A stretch of DNA of 64,000 nucleotides from Anaspis maculata (GCA_949128115.1 OX421963.1:79789635-79853634); one strand, 5' to 3'; shown: positions 35,836-48,000, counted from the first letter of the stretch. The notes: generated by a model not told the origin, from the sequence alone. Numbers and translations: made by a program.

Positions 35836-35934
35836 ACGGTATCCAGTTTCAGATTTTCGGCTGACACAAGAATCAATAAAAATGCCTCATCAGTCATCAC
35901 TTTTTGTGGTTATTGAATTCTGCCTTGTAGCGGC

Positions 35935-36258
35935 GTGAGAAATAATGAAACCCCGAAATACGCACAAACAACAAAATGTAATTCCGGGACAGCGTTATAA
36001 GTGCGCAAAATGCACACTCACTAGATTACGGCCTTTGCCATCAAAATTGAAATCATTTGGGAGTGGATAAACTACACCAAATCCAAAGCAGTGCAAAGCA
36101 CCTTGATTTCAGAGGAAGAAAAACTGCGGTTCATGCAAGCCCGTTGAGTACAAAGAAAACAAAGAATTTTGTATTATATACAATAATTGTGGGGGCAAAA
36201 TGTGTATCAAATACCATGCATGATTTGGTGGATGGGTGGAAGACAAAATTACTATATA
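35935..36258 (+). repeat. dispersed repeat R2, copy a, left part
   Basis: Matches the reverse complement of 44560-44895, including AAAGCAGTGCAAAGCACCTT, TGCAAGCCCGTTGAGTACAA and ATGCATGATTTGGTGGATGG. The copy is interrupted by the foldback 36259-38493 and resumes at 38494. Both copies can be read as a peptide around a C..C pair and KENKEF, but neither is a demonstrable gene. Confidence 0.8.
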
Positions 36259-38493
36259 GTCAGGGATCATCCGGTATTCCGTGGGCTCCTTCGTGAAGGG
36301 GGCAAAAGACCTTCAATTTCTTATTGTCCTATATGTGGAGATACCGAAATGTTTTGGTGCCACTTTCAAAATGGCGACCGTTTGTTTCCGGTGACATTTA
36401 TTCGGACTTAACTTGTTTCATCCTCACCCGATTTGAAATTTTCCATTTTAGAAATACGTGAATTTATATTCTCTATCCGCTGCTGTCATCGGTTGTCATT
36501 TATATTAATCTGTTTGACCGGAATTAGAAAAAAACTGAAAATCATGATGACTCTTAGTCCTATAGGTTTATTGACTGTTTCTCAACCTAATTCAATTTGT
36601 ATTGATCTTAACAGCATCTACAATAAATGAAGTTCACTAAAAACTCAGCTTGCTGAAAAAATAATGGCCACAAGTGATACAGTAGGGAAAAAAAGAGCGA
36701 TATTCACGAAAATGGTAAAATTAAGAAGGAAAGTGCCGTGTGTTTTTTCAGGAAGTAGGTATACGTGTTATTTCTCAGTTACTACTTCTCTGGCCTTTGA
36801 AGACACCGAAATGCCCTGGTATCAATTTCAAAATGGCGTCGTTCCAAAATGGCGACCATTTGATTTTGGTAACATGGATTCACACTCAACTTACGCCTAT
36901 TTTCGCTCGACTCAAACCGATTTTAATGATTTTTCTATTGATCAGGTATGGATTGCGGTTCTCTATATGCTATCGTCCGAAATTTGCTTTTGTGCCAAAA
37001 AGGTTCTTCCAAAAAAAGGAAAACAAACTAGAAAATCAGTGATTTTTACGATTCCTATTGCCTCAGGTTCTGTGTGCTTCCCCGTGGAAGGCATGCCTGG
37101 CAAATATTTTTGTATTATTCTCATATGCATGAAGCTACTGAAATGTTTTGGTGCCACTTTTAAAATGGCAGAGTACCGATTTGGCGGCTACCTGGATTTT
37201 GGTAAGGTGTTCAATGATGCAAAAATTCCAACTCGGTAACCAAAAGAGTTATAGAGATGAAAGTCACAAGGTAGATTTACAATTCAAAGCTTGTTGAGAT
37301 AAAACAAATCGCATCACCATATCTTGAGCCGTTCCTGAAAAATTCTGATATTGGTGGTCAGTTGCATAAAAATTGACATTTTTTAATAAATCAGTGGACT
37401 TTTCAGGAACGACTCAAGAAATGGAGATGCGGTTCGTTTTATTTTAACAAGCATTGAATTGTTAATCTACCTTGTGACTTTTAACACTATAACTCTTTTG
37501 ATTACCGAGTTGGAATTTTTGCATTATCAAAATCCAGGTGACCGCCAAATTGGTACGCTGCCATTTTGAAAGTGGCATCAAAGCATTTCGGTACATTCAT
37601 ACATTGAAAGAATAATGAAAAAATATTTGCCAGGCATGCCTCTCACGGGGAAGCACACAGCACCTGAGGCAATAGGGATCGTAAAAACCACTGATTTTCT
37701 AGTTTTTTTTACTTTTTGGAAAAACTACTTGACATACATGCAAATTTTGGACAATAGCAAATAGAGAACATCAATCCATGCCTGATCAAAAGAAAAATCA
37801 TAAAAATCGGTTTGAGTCAAGCGAAAATAGGCGTAAGTTGAGTGTGAATCCACGTTGCCAAAATCAAATGATCGCAATTGTGGAACGACGTCATTTTGAA
37901 ATTGATACCAGAGCATTTCGGTGTCTACAGAGGCCATATAAATGGTAGCTAAAGAATCACACGTATACCTACTCCCTAAAAAAACACACGGCACTTTCCT
38001 TCTTAATTTTACCATTTTTCGTGAATATCGCTCTTTTTTTCCCTACTGTATCACTTTCGGCCATTATTTTTTTAGCAAGCTGAGTTTTTACTGAACTTCA
38101 TTTATTGTAGATGCTGTTAAGATCAATACAACTTGAATTAGGTTGAGAAACAGTCAAGAAACCCATAGGACTAAAAGTCATCATAATTTTCAGTTTTTTT
38201 TTAATTTCGGTCAAGCAGATTGATATAAATGACAATCATTGACAGCAGCGGATAGAGAATATGAATTCACGTATTTCTGAGAAAAATTTTCAAATCGGGT
38301 AAGAATAAAGCAAGTTAGGTCCGGATAAATGTCAATGAAAACAAATGACCGCTATTTTAAAATGACGCCATTTTGAAAATGGCACCAAAACATTTCGGTA
38401 TCTCCACATATAGAACAATAAGAAATAAAAGGTCTCTTGCCCCTTTCACGAAAGAGCCCACGGGATCAGTTTTTTGAACCTATGGTACCTGAC
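36259..38493. mobile_element. 2.2-kb foldback element inserted in R2, TA duplication
   Basis: Starts GTCAGGGATCATC and ends CCATAGGTTC-type complement up to CCTGAC at 38493, flanked by TA at 36257-36258 and 38494-38495. After a short variable tip the arms pair almost completely from CCGTGGGCTC (36279) against GAGCCCACGG (38463) inwards to a centre near 37370. Motifs such as AAATGGCG and CCGAAATG recur within each arm. A 191-codon frame at 36664-37239 lies wholly in the left arm and has a mirror frame in the right arm; it shows no domain and reads repeated GATFKMA-like words, so I treat it as non-coding. The empty target is seen at 44545-44565. Confidence 0.85.
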
Positions 38494-38665
38494 TAATACA
38501 GTAATCAGTGAAAGACCCACGTTAAAATTGTAAAAACGACGCACACTAGTTGCACGAAAAAGCACGCGTATCGCAACAGCTGATTCTTTCCTCTCTGCGG
38601 CTTCCGCGCGCTCAGCGCCATCTTCCCTTCCATCGGCAAACGCTACGCACGTTCCTTCAACGATG
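38494..38665 (+). repeat. dispersed repeat R2, copy a, right part
   Basis: Continues R2 after the foldback: CAGTAATCAGTG, AACGACGCACAC, CAGCTGATTC and CCATCGGCAAACG all occur in the same order in the reverse complement of 44395-44560. This establishes that the foldback split a single pre-existing repeat copy. Confidence 0.8.
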
Positions 38666-41600
38666 GTACTGTGACCGATCGCACCCCACCCCATTCAGGA
38701 AATTGAATGAGGCAGAAACGAAAGGGCCCGCCAGAGGCGTTTGACATGCAGAAATGAAAATGATACTTCACCTTTCCCTTTACTCAATGGTTTTGGCCGG
38801 CTGATCTGGCTCTAGGGTAGTTCCACTGCTTTGCGTAGCATCTCAAGGTCGTATCCTAGGTAAGAGCAGTCTCGAAGGAGGAAGTCAGGCGGAAGTAGAA
38901 GAAGAATCAAAACACACACACTCTCGACAAACAGTTTTACTTTCAGAAAGAATTTTATAAAGCTTTCTACATGAAATAAGGTATGAGTCAGTAACAGAAT
39001 CAAACTTCACAAATGACAGGATTTCGTCAGGCAAGATTTCCCCTCACAACAAAGCTCAACACCCCCCCCCCCCCCCCCTTTGTATCGCATTTGCGCCCGG
39101 ACAGAGAGCCACGCGACAATGTGTAAAGAGAGACAGAAGATTAATCTGGAACAAACTAAATCAGTGTCGTTGGTGTACCTAGAGGAGAACACACTCTCAA
39201 CACACGACTCTTTCTTTTGGCGTGGACACGAGGGTGGCAAAGGATTTAGACACACAGTATAATCATGCACAATGTGAATAAAAATTATGTAGGCACAGAA
39301 AACAATAGATAATCAATAAACAATAACTTAACTTAATCCTAAACCTTGGGAAGAGAACCCCAAATTTCACCCCTAACGGACAGTTTATGGGAAAGCTCTT
39401 GTAAGACCAACAAGAGCAGAAAACATGAGGAGTGTCCAACACTTGAGATGCCAGAGGAGAACGAGTGTATTACCATCGGGCACTAACGCCAGTTAAGTGC
39501 GGGTCATCATGGGCCTTCACCGCATACTGAGCTAGCTTGACCGGGCCAGATAGCAAAGCATGTCTCGTGGCTACTGGCCGGACGTAATACAACTCAACTC
39601 GAACACAGAACAAGTATACTAGTGCCGCAAGAAAGAGCCCATTTACACCCAATAAATGAATAAAATACAATCATACACTCCCTGAAATAAAGAGATGTGA
39701 AGAAGACCAACAATGAGTAAAGCTCACCCTGTCCCACACAAATCTCACACACAATGGGTGACTAGGACATGTTTACATCTTGTAGATCCCATCTCAATTT
39801 CGTTTACGGCTTGTAGATTCCATTTCAATTTTTATGTGCATCTCGTAAGTCTCATCTCAATTTTATGTTCATCTCAATTTCCACGTGCCGGTTTAATAAA
39901 CCCCTTGTGGTAAAGTTGATGTCGTACGAGCCCTCTCTCGTAAACAAAATCCCTTTTTTGGTCATTGTTGTTGTTGGACATGCCCTGTGTCTTGAAGCTA
40001 ACCATCAGCTACCCCCGGGGTATGAGAATCGGAAGGACAAAGCCACTCACAACCACTAATAAATATTTTTACCATCTTTTGTACAAACCAGGGCCAAGAA
40101 TTATCCGCCACGGCGATGACCCAGTCTCTCTCTCCGCCACTGGAAGGTCCACTTGCCCAGGAGGACTGCAGGGCGATATCTCGATCCCCTGTCTCTCCAA
40201 AACATGCCGCGAAACTCTCCCCGCGAACACAAAGCAAACGATACAAGCCTAACTTGAGGTTTTCTAATTTCTACTACGCAGTTAGCAAGCAAATAAATCT
40301 TTTCCTCGTCGGAAATTGGTAAAAGTTACGGGTTACCTGGCGTTTTTACTGCCAGCCAGCTCCTGATGCCTCATCTTCGGTCTTTCGGGATGATTTCCAA
40401 AATTACCGTGGTAGAATCGGCTGAATATTCGAGTGTTTTTCGGACGGGACACAGCAACTGGGCCAAGCTTCTAGTATGGCGTCTCTCTACCTTCTTCTCT
40501 TCCCGCTCGCCCGCTTCCCGTCGGTCGAGCAAAATCAATAAAACCAATAATCCATATGTGTCACGTACAGTGGATATCTGGTGGTATACGTCAGCCTCTA
40601 GGTTCGTAGTTATTTTACTCGATTTTACTCGAGGGAGGAATTAGTTGACGGCCGGGGGTCCTGGACGGTTTCAGTACCTACCTACTTCAGGGTCCAACGT
40701 ACAAACAAAACAAATGGAGAATACCACATAGCTTTTTCTTGAACATTTGGAAATTTGAATTTAGATGAAAATCATAGCCCATACATTTCTCTTCAAGGAA
40801 GTTGAATGTCAAATTTGAATTTTCTATTAAAAAAAAATACAAGTTTTTCTACTGACCCATTTTTTTCAGTGACATCAGAAACTTCTTAGATAACCTGTTC
40901 CTCAATAACGATGTCGATTTTCAAGTATAGAAAAAAAATCCCCTATAAACCACAGTTGAGGAAAATATTATAACTTCAGCATGCACGTCATATCTCTCAG
41001 TTGCGCTTCGAGATTTGATCTGGCGCCTCAGCTATAATAAATAATACTCTCTCAACCTTGGTACCTATACCATATCATATAATTTTTTTTCCTTACAAAT
41101 TCTATTGTCTTGTTGAATTTGTTAAGATTTCCCTTCTCCTCTGGATGCGGTCCTGGATTAAATCCCATCGGAGTCTGGCACTCAGAGTCTCCTTTTTCCC
41201 GCTTATAAAGAATTTCACAATTCCCTTAATTCGCCGCTATATTTCATCTTAATGGCCACTAATAAAGCAAACATCTCTGCACCCCCACCAAAGGCAGTTA
41301 AGCAATTAAGATTTGCCGCCGCGCATTGTAATAAGACCCAACAAGCTGAAATTTTCACCCGAAAAACTAATAAAATGCAAATTGATCCCTCTCCGCCGCG
41401 GGCCGTATATACACAATAAAAGAAACTTTTGCGCCCATGGTGTCTCTCTCTGTATAGCTGCTTTAGCTTTTTTTATGGTTTAATTAATGAGTGCAACAGA
41501 ATCACCACGAAATGCGCAATAAAAATGCACCATACCCTATGCAAATTTCCAGCGATTCCGCTGCGCCTTGTTGCAAATTCCTATAAACACATGCGGAACA

Positions 41601-42035
41601 GCGGAAATTTATGTTGCTGTGCACGGTGCGGTGCATATAGTTGCATAATAACTGCATATACGGTGAAAATGTCGTCGGGTAACGTAAAAATAGTGGCGAC
41701 GGGCGTGTGTGAATATTTGAGCTGTTTGCATGCGAAATTTTCTTCGGATGATTTTTGAAGCATATACCTACCTACATACACACGATTCACTGGCCATTTC
41801 ACGGTCATTTCCGCCCTTAATATTTCTGATGCGTGTAACGCTCCAGTTTCAATTCATCAATTTATTGTATTCTTGACCTCCAGTGAGTTATCATCTTCCA
41901 AGGCAGGAACGATCCTCTTCCAAGAACCTCCACTTCCAGATTTGCATTGTTTCTTTCTGAAGGCTGTGTTTCTAGTAAGTAGTTGGCATTTCAACAAAAA
42001 CGAAACAAATTTCACAGCTAGATGTTTTTTCATGT
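38666..42035. other. no gene seen; C17 homopolymer at 39062-39078
   Basis: No supportable gene. A C17 tract lies at 39062-39078. About 39730-39920 has repeated ATCTCAATTT words separated by roughly 30-40 bases (TCATCTCAATTT, CCATTTCAATTT, CCCATCTCAATTTC) and may be LTR-derived. 41100-41760 is CpG-richer with TTAAT and ATGCAAAT words, possibly single-copy regulatory sequence; no coding signature. Confidence 0.35.
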
Positions 42036-42039
42036 TCTT

Positions 42040-42620
42040 AGGTTGACCTAGCCAGGTAATCAGCCACCACGTTGGCTTTTTCTGGAGTGTAGATTATTCT
42101 CATTTCCAACCTTGAATTTTTAGCGCTTATTGCGTCAAGCGTCCCAATGGAGTTTTTACAGGAAACAGACATTGTAAGGGTTGATGGTCTGTGGGGATGG
42201 TCACTTGTGAAACTTCCAGATACGTTTGGAATTTGTCAGCTGCCCACACTACTGCAAGAGTTTCTCTCTGCGCCGTGGAGTAATTCCTCTCCGCGCTAGT
42301 CACGAGCCGACTGGCAAATTCGACAGGTTGCTATGGATGATCCGCCACCTGAAGAAAAACTGCACCACACTGAAGCTGATGTCAGTTTCCTCTTCAAAGT
42401 TTCTACGCATCCTTCTCCTTCTCTCCGAATCTGAAGACTCAATTTTTCTTCAGTACCTAAGTCTGTAAGCGACCGGGCAATGTCAGCAAATTTTGGGCAC
42501 AAACTTGCGTAACCTTGAGCATGTGTGAATAGCTGAGTGCAGAAAAACAACTTCTGCAACATTTATTTCAAGTCTTCAGCAGTTTCCAGCTTCCTACATT
42601 TTCACATACATGGAAGAATA
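42040..42620 (-). pseudogene. second Ty3/gypsy pol remnant (RT end and RNase H)
   Basis: On the minus strand: PKFADIARSLTDLG (about 42500), a palm-to-RNase H link LKRKLTSASV (about 42385), PVEFASRLVTSAERNYSTAQ (about 42320) with RETLAVVWAADKFQTYLE, TDHQPLQCLFPVKTPLGRLT (about 42190), and NVVADYLARST at the RNase H end (about 42060). These are textbook gypsy blocks. Stops and frameshifts separate them and the elements before and after are missing. The wording differs from the 30-31.8 kb remnant, so it is a separate family or an old relative. Confidence 0.8.
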
Positions 42621-44394
42621 TGTCTCGGCTCCCAGGAAAGTAAGTGAGCTATTTTATTTGAATTACGGTTTTTCTAAAATTTCCATTCAAGTGAGCTGAG
42701 TTCAAGATCAAGGGTGATAGTTTCCTTTCTGCACTTGGCAACTTATTTGTACAAAACTAAGTACCTTCTTACTTGTTCTACGCGTTCATAGGAGTTTAAA
42801 GTATCTGATGATCACCGGAACCTTATTGGAATTAATCTTGGTTCCTTTTTGTGCTATAATATCAAAAAAAAACTTTGCCGAATTTGTCATTTCAGTTTAA
42901 ACGATAGCATGCTCAACTTTCACTTTTAGAAGATTTGCACTGTTCTATTTGCCACCTTATATAAAATGTATGTGGAGTATCTGATTTTTGCAAAAATACA
43001 CACTAAAAAACTAAGGACCAGACCAGCGAACGGTCTAAGTAGATCTCGAAAATTGTCCTCCTCAGCAGTCAAAATATTCTCATTTTCAAATTTACTCCGT
43101 CTACTGCATTCTGAGAGCCCAATTTGGGGAAATGACTGAAAATACTTTGAGATCCGTCCCATCAGATAACCCTCTCATACTTGGGACTTCACCCCCATAT
43201 ACTTCACGTCTTCGCCTCAGACAGCTCTCTTCCATCTTCCTTCTCTTTTCTCTTTCTTTTTTTTTGCGCGACCGTGTATACATTTTTCCCCCGCCGTTGA
43301 TCTGGCAGGAAAATCGAACACGTTCCAATGTATTGTCAGCCACGTGTTCAAATTAACAAGTCCGCTTCCCTCGTTCGATCGCCATTCGCTAGTCCATCTG
43401 AAATTCCTGGGCCACTACCTATAGGAAACGTGATAATTTCGAACTGTGCGCGATGTCTACCGCGTGCTATACCAGCAATAAATTGCAATCTCCGCATTTC
43501 CGCTGCCAGTCAATCAATGTCCGCTTCCCATAGGTGAAATTGGTCCCTGAATTGCAGGTTATTAATATGTCCGGCTTGTTGGTCGATTATTATTGCTATA
43601 CACACTCCAATTTCGCCCCTCTTTCCCGTTCTTTGCCCTCCTCTCCAATTATTCCGTTTTGATGGCATCGCGCAGCAGTTTGGCCACGGCACATCAGCAA
43701 TCTTTTTAATAAAAAGCCGTATCAGAAGGAGAAAAAAGGAAATGCATCATCACCCGGAAATTTACAAGGCGCCATTTTTCATATTATACTACTATGCGAA
43801 AAAAGAAAACACGAAATCCTTCCTCGGTGGCGTTTTCCGCCACTGCCGAAAGGCCGGAGGAAGGGGCGCAGAGCAGGGGGCGTGCGGAAAATGTGACGTC
43901 CTAAATCACGCGACAATCAAGACGAATTTATCAGAGGAAATCCCGGTTATTAGGATTAAGTATAAAAAATATGCTCGCGAATCAAGGATATTATACTTAT
44001 AGGACGGCGAAGCGCTGCTGGGATTCGTATTCTGCATGGCGATGCGGAAATCTCTGGGCAAATCTTTATTTACGACCCACCGGCAGGATCGACGTTTAAG
44101 CCAAATTTGGGAATGTCACGTAGTGTCTTATTTTTGTGCGAGCTTTGGGGAAATGATGATGGGACGGCGAAGAAAACGGCATACCCGAAGAGATCACGAG
44201 CAAAAATTCCGAGCGACGGAATTTCGAATTTGAACCGAAACGATCCGGACGCGTGTTGGTTTCCAATCCAGGGACGGACTGGATCAGGAAGCAGGAAAAC
44301 AAAGGGCTTCATTCAATGACCTGCATGCAATTGCAGACCTTCAATGTGCATTGTGGTATTCCCCCTTTGTTTTGTTTGTACGTTGGTACCTGTA
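42621..44394. other. no gene seen; CpG-richer island at 43560-44330
   Basis: No supportable gene or repeat. Minus-strand sequence immediately after 42620 may extend the gypsy remnant but I cannot recognise it. 43560-44330 is CpG-richer with interspersed AATTAT words and several short overlapping frames that show no domain. Confidence 0.35.
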
Positions 44395-44895
44395 GTAGGT
44401 ACGGTCGTTGACGTCGGTAGTGTTTGCCGATGGAAGAGGGAGATGGCGCTGGCGCAGCGAGCGGCCGCGGACAGAGAGAAGAGAATCAGCTGTGGTGAGG
44501 AACACGTGATTTTAAGTGCTCCGGTGTGCGTCGTTTCCACGTATTTAAGGTTAGTTTTCCACTGATTATTGTATCGTAAGGTTGGCTTCCACCCACTCAC
44601 TAAATCATGCATTTTGATACCTATTTTGTCCGCAAAATTATTGTACATAACCCGAAATTCTTTGTTCTCTTTGTTCTCAACGGACTTGCATAACCCGCAG
44701 TTTTTCCCTTTTGGAATCAAGGTGCTTTGCACTGCTTTGAATTTTGTGTAATTATTTTACTCCCCAAATAACCTCAATTTTGAAGGCAAAAGTCGTAATC
44801 GGTCGTAATCAAATGGGTGTGCATTTTGCTCACTCATGACTTTGCCTCGGGATTGCGCTGTCGCGCGTATTTCGAAGTTTCATCATTGTTTCTTT
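44395..44895 (-). repeat. dispersed repeat R2, copy b (uninterrupted)
   Basis: Reverse-complement relative of 35935-36258 plus 38494-38665. It runs straight across the point where copy a is split, reading TTACGATACAATAATCAGTG at the target. A 139-codon minus-strand frame (44313-44732) covers part of it with NCGLCKSVENKENKEFRV; the same words are degraded in copy a. Identity unknown; possibly the end of an uncharacterised transposon. Confidence 0.75.
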
Positions 44896-45013
44896 TCCAC
44901 AAGTTACGTCACAAACAGTAAAATGACAAAAAGAAACTCTGCTACGCCCAAAAATTAGCCGCTAAGTAGAGAACAGTACTTTTGATGATTCATTCACATT
45001 TCATTGCTCATTA

Positions 45014-46203
45014 GCCCAGGCATTCTAGGGTTTGACCCTTGAATAAATATGTCCCTTTTGAAATTTTGCACAAACGGCCTTTGACCAATGCTGAACAACA
45101 TACTAAAAGCTCTGGTCCAACAAGTGTGCGGAACATAGTTTTTTTTTGGCAAGAAAGGAGTAAGTGCCGCCAAATCAGATGAACTCTTGCTGTAGTTCGG
45201 AAGAGGGTACTGTAAATATCAACGTTGACCAACGTGTCCCTCAAGCAATGCTGATCAATGTACTAAAAGCTCCGGGTCTTGAAATGTGAGCGTCATAATT
45301 CTTGATGAGCAAGAAGGGAGTGAGTTCCGCAACTGTGGTAACTCTGTAAAATTTGATTTCCTCGAAATTTTGGAGGACCCTGGTTGGTCTGAATGCCCCT
45401 CAAGCAATGCCGATCCACATTTTAAAACAGAATTCTTTGATTTCGCTCCTCCCGACCCACCGACCAAAGAGGAGGGAAAGTATTGTGGAGGCGATGAAAA
45501 ACATTTTTCGGGATGAACACGGAAATATCCATTTTGAGCCGCCCTGAGACGATTGGGACCATTTCCACATGAAAGTTTGTCTGCTGTGTGTCTGACTGTG
45601 TTTGTGTCTGGCTGTGTGTGTGTGTCTGTCTGTAATATTCCACGATAACGGCCAAATGGTGTATCTGATAGACTTGGAATTTGGTATGCAGACATGGTCT
45701 TGCTGTCGAATGAGTCCATATATTTTTGGCTGTCATCTGTCAGATAAAAATCTCACTATCAAAAAATGACAGAAGCTATATCTCACGGAACTTGACATGC
45801 AATATGTCGTTTGAAAGTCTTTGCAAAACTGTATTAAGAACAGTTGAGAGTACTCCTCTATCTGTCATATGTCAAATATTGAAAAATGTCAAAATTCAAA
45901 ACTTTGCCATTCAATTATTCAAAATCTATTTGATGGATTGGAACCAAATTCGGTAGGCAGCAACAGAATAAAAGTATCAAATTAAGTTCACAGTTAGAGT
46001 TTTCAATCATCTCTCAATCAGGCGCTACGAGATTTGGCGGCACTTACTCCTTTCTTGCCCTAAAAAAACTATGTTCCGCACATTTGTTGGACTGCAGCTT
46101 TTAGAATGTTGTTCAGCATTGATCAAAGGCTGTTTGTGCAAAATTTCAAAAGGGACATATTTATTTCAGGGTTCGATCAAAATTTCACCTAAAATGCCTG
46201 GGC
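45014..46203. mobile_element. foldback element with GCCCAGGCATT ends, TA duplication
   Basis: Starts GCCCAGGCATTCTAGGGTTT and ends AAAATGCCTGGGC, flanked by TA at 45012-45013 and 46204-46205. Arms of about 190 bases (45014-45200 and 46015-46203) pair, for example GGCAAGAAAGGAGTAAGTGC with the complement near 46035. Inside the left half, a block of about 110 bases (AATGCTGAACAACATACTAAAAGCTC) recurs at about 45245 and partially at about 45400, so there are three diverged direct copies. A TG-rich tract lies at 45590-45630. No coding capacity. Confidence 0.8.
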
Positions 46204-46738
46204 TACATTGTCGGATTATACATGAAAGTAAAGGAAGGAAAAGGGACTTGCGCGCTTCTCCGTGTCCTGGGGGGGGGTCCACCTTCTCGTATGAATCTGC
46301 CTTGTTGAGTCTACTAACATTTTATTATTTGGGGGGAATTATGTAACCTCTTTTTCAAAATGTTTAACGTGATCCTTGTTTGTTATGAGGCAATTCTATA
46401 CCGGGTGGGCCATAATAAACCGGAATACTTTTTTTTGCCCATAAAATTTGCATTTCCTGACCGATTTTGACGAAAATAGTACCAACGGAAAGCCGATAGA
46501 CTAGGTCGTACACCACAAAAGTCAAAATGGCCGTCACTTCAAAATTCATGATGGCGGAATTGTTTGAATATACACCTTCTTTTGTTTCCATTCTTTTTGT
46601 TCAAAAGTTATGAAAACTGTAAAAACAACAACATAATCGAGAAGAATGGAGTTTTTCTCACAATTCAAGACCAATCCGAGCTTATTCGGTCCATTCCGAG
46701 GGGTTAATCACTCATGCAATAGTTGGGACACCTGTTCA

Positions 46739-46919
46739 TGCAATACTTATGCAATACTTGTGCAATACTATGCAATATCGTGCAATACTTATGCAATACT
46801 ATGCAATACCTGTGCAATACTATGCAATACATGTGCAATACTTCGCAATACCTGTGCAATACTATGCAATACCTGTGCAATACTCATGCAATACTCATGC
46901 AATACTTATGCAATACTAG
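46739..46919 (+). repeat. subterminal array 1, ~10.6-base period
   Basis: Seventeen units of TGCAATAC followed by TTA, TA, CTG, TCA or similar, so that 10- and 11-base units mix to about 10.6 bases, close to one DNA helical turn. The constant core is TGCAATAC. Long open frames through the array (YAILMQY-type) are repeat artefacts. Confidence 0.9.
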
Positions 46920-47137
46920 AACATAATGCGCATGCTCGAATGTAATCGTACCGTATGCCTGGCGGCGAACATGGACGAAATACTGTTTTGAGAAAAGTAC
47001 CACCTTTCTCTCGGAAAATAGTGAATGAAAATCAGGAATATCGGTTACGATTCAGGTAAATCACAGTCAAGTTTGAAGTAATTATTGTCGAGTAGGTACC
47101 TACCTAGCTGACTACTCTTATTATCAACCCTAGCATA

Positions 47138-47617
47138 ATGACATCGGAGCAGAACACGGACGATTCTCTCGTCCAAAGCCATAAAACAATGGATAAAAGG
47201 AGCACGAGTACCGCGGAGCTCATTTTACAAGAAGCGGAAAACAATTGTCTGTGGGGCACAATACACGATGAAATTGGAGTGAATTTGCCCCTACATATTA
47301 AAGTACTCCTACATTCGGTAGGGTACAGTTCAGCAGCAGCGCTGAAAAATATCAACGAGGCGAGATTCCCCTTTTGGATGGGAAAGAGGGGAATCTCCTA
47401 CCTTTCGATTGCCCTTATTGAATGCTTCTCAACAAAAAAAGTTTTTGAGGCGTCGCGACGCCCACCGTTGATATGTTACCTCGATTCGATTCGTACGCAA
47501 CCAATTTTTGTAGCTTCAGTGCGAGAGCTAGTCAAAATAATATTGCCTATTGCTTATTTCCAGTTGCTAAGTTGCTGCATGGTTGCTGATTGCTTCAGTA
47601 GTAGAGCCGCCCAATAG
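47138..47617 (+). CDS. hypothetical protein inside the 46696-48040 element
   Basis: Opens with ATG and runs 159 codons to TAG. The N-terminal about 80 residues are hydrophilic and include PLHIKVLLHSVGYSSAAALK followed by NINEA, which resembles short helical modules of uncharacterised insect transposon proteins (resemblance by eye only). The C-terminal part, after GKRGISYLS, is less protein-like and contains CC pairs, so a spliced downstream exon is possible but no convincing donor was found. Its position centrally between two subterminal arrays suggests it belongs to the element. It is too short for a known DDE transposase; a repressor or relic of one is conceivable. Confidence 0.4.
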   Translation: MTSEQNTDDSLVQSHKTMDKRSTSTAELILQEAENNCLWGTIHDEIGVNLPLHIKVLLHSVGYSSAAALKNINEARFPFWMGKRGISYLSIALIECFSTKKVFEASRRPPLICYLDSIRTQPIFVASVRELVKIILPIAYFQLLSCCMVADCFSSRAAQ

Positions 47618-47803
47618 GGTAGTAGACTGTTTTTTTTTTAACTATAGGGCGTTAGGGCCTATTCAGTAACAAAATCTTTTAAATTAATGGACCGCTAAAA
47701 AATGTGCCAATCATAAAACCGCATTTTCAATGTTTCTTTGGAGATATCGAGATAGCGATATAATTTTAAAGGATTGGATTTAAGCAATAGGTCATTTTAA
47801 TGT

Positions 47804-48000
47804 ATGCAATACTTATGCAATACTTATGCAATACTATGCAATACTTATGCAATACTATGCAATACTATGCAGTACCTATGCAATACTATGCAATACTTAT
47901 GCAATACAATGCAATACTTATGCTAATGCAATACTATGCAATACTTATGCAATACTATGCAATACTTATGCAATACCATGCAATACTAATGCAGTATTGC
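47804..48000 (+). repeat. subterminal array 2, ~10.5-base period
   Basis: About nineteen TGCAATACTTA / TGCAATACTA units in the same orientation as array 1 rather than inverted. Many alternate 11+10, giving a 21-base dimer. The last unit is followed by an inverted half unit, GCAGTATTGCA. Confidence 0.9.

Noticed and set aside
36664..37239. 191-codon open frame, the longest clean ATG frame in the foldback region
   Set aside because: It lies entirely in one arm of a palindrome, has a mirror frame in the other arm, reads repeated internal words and shows no domain.
46646..46945. YAILMQY / LCNTMQY open frames
   Set aside because: They are translations of the TGCAATAC tandem arrays; all frames stay open because of the repeat.
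46739..48000. CRISPR array
   Set aside because: Units are contiguous with no unique spacers, and the context is eukaryotic transposon sequence.
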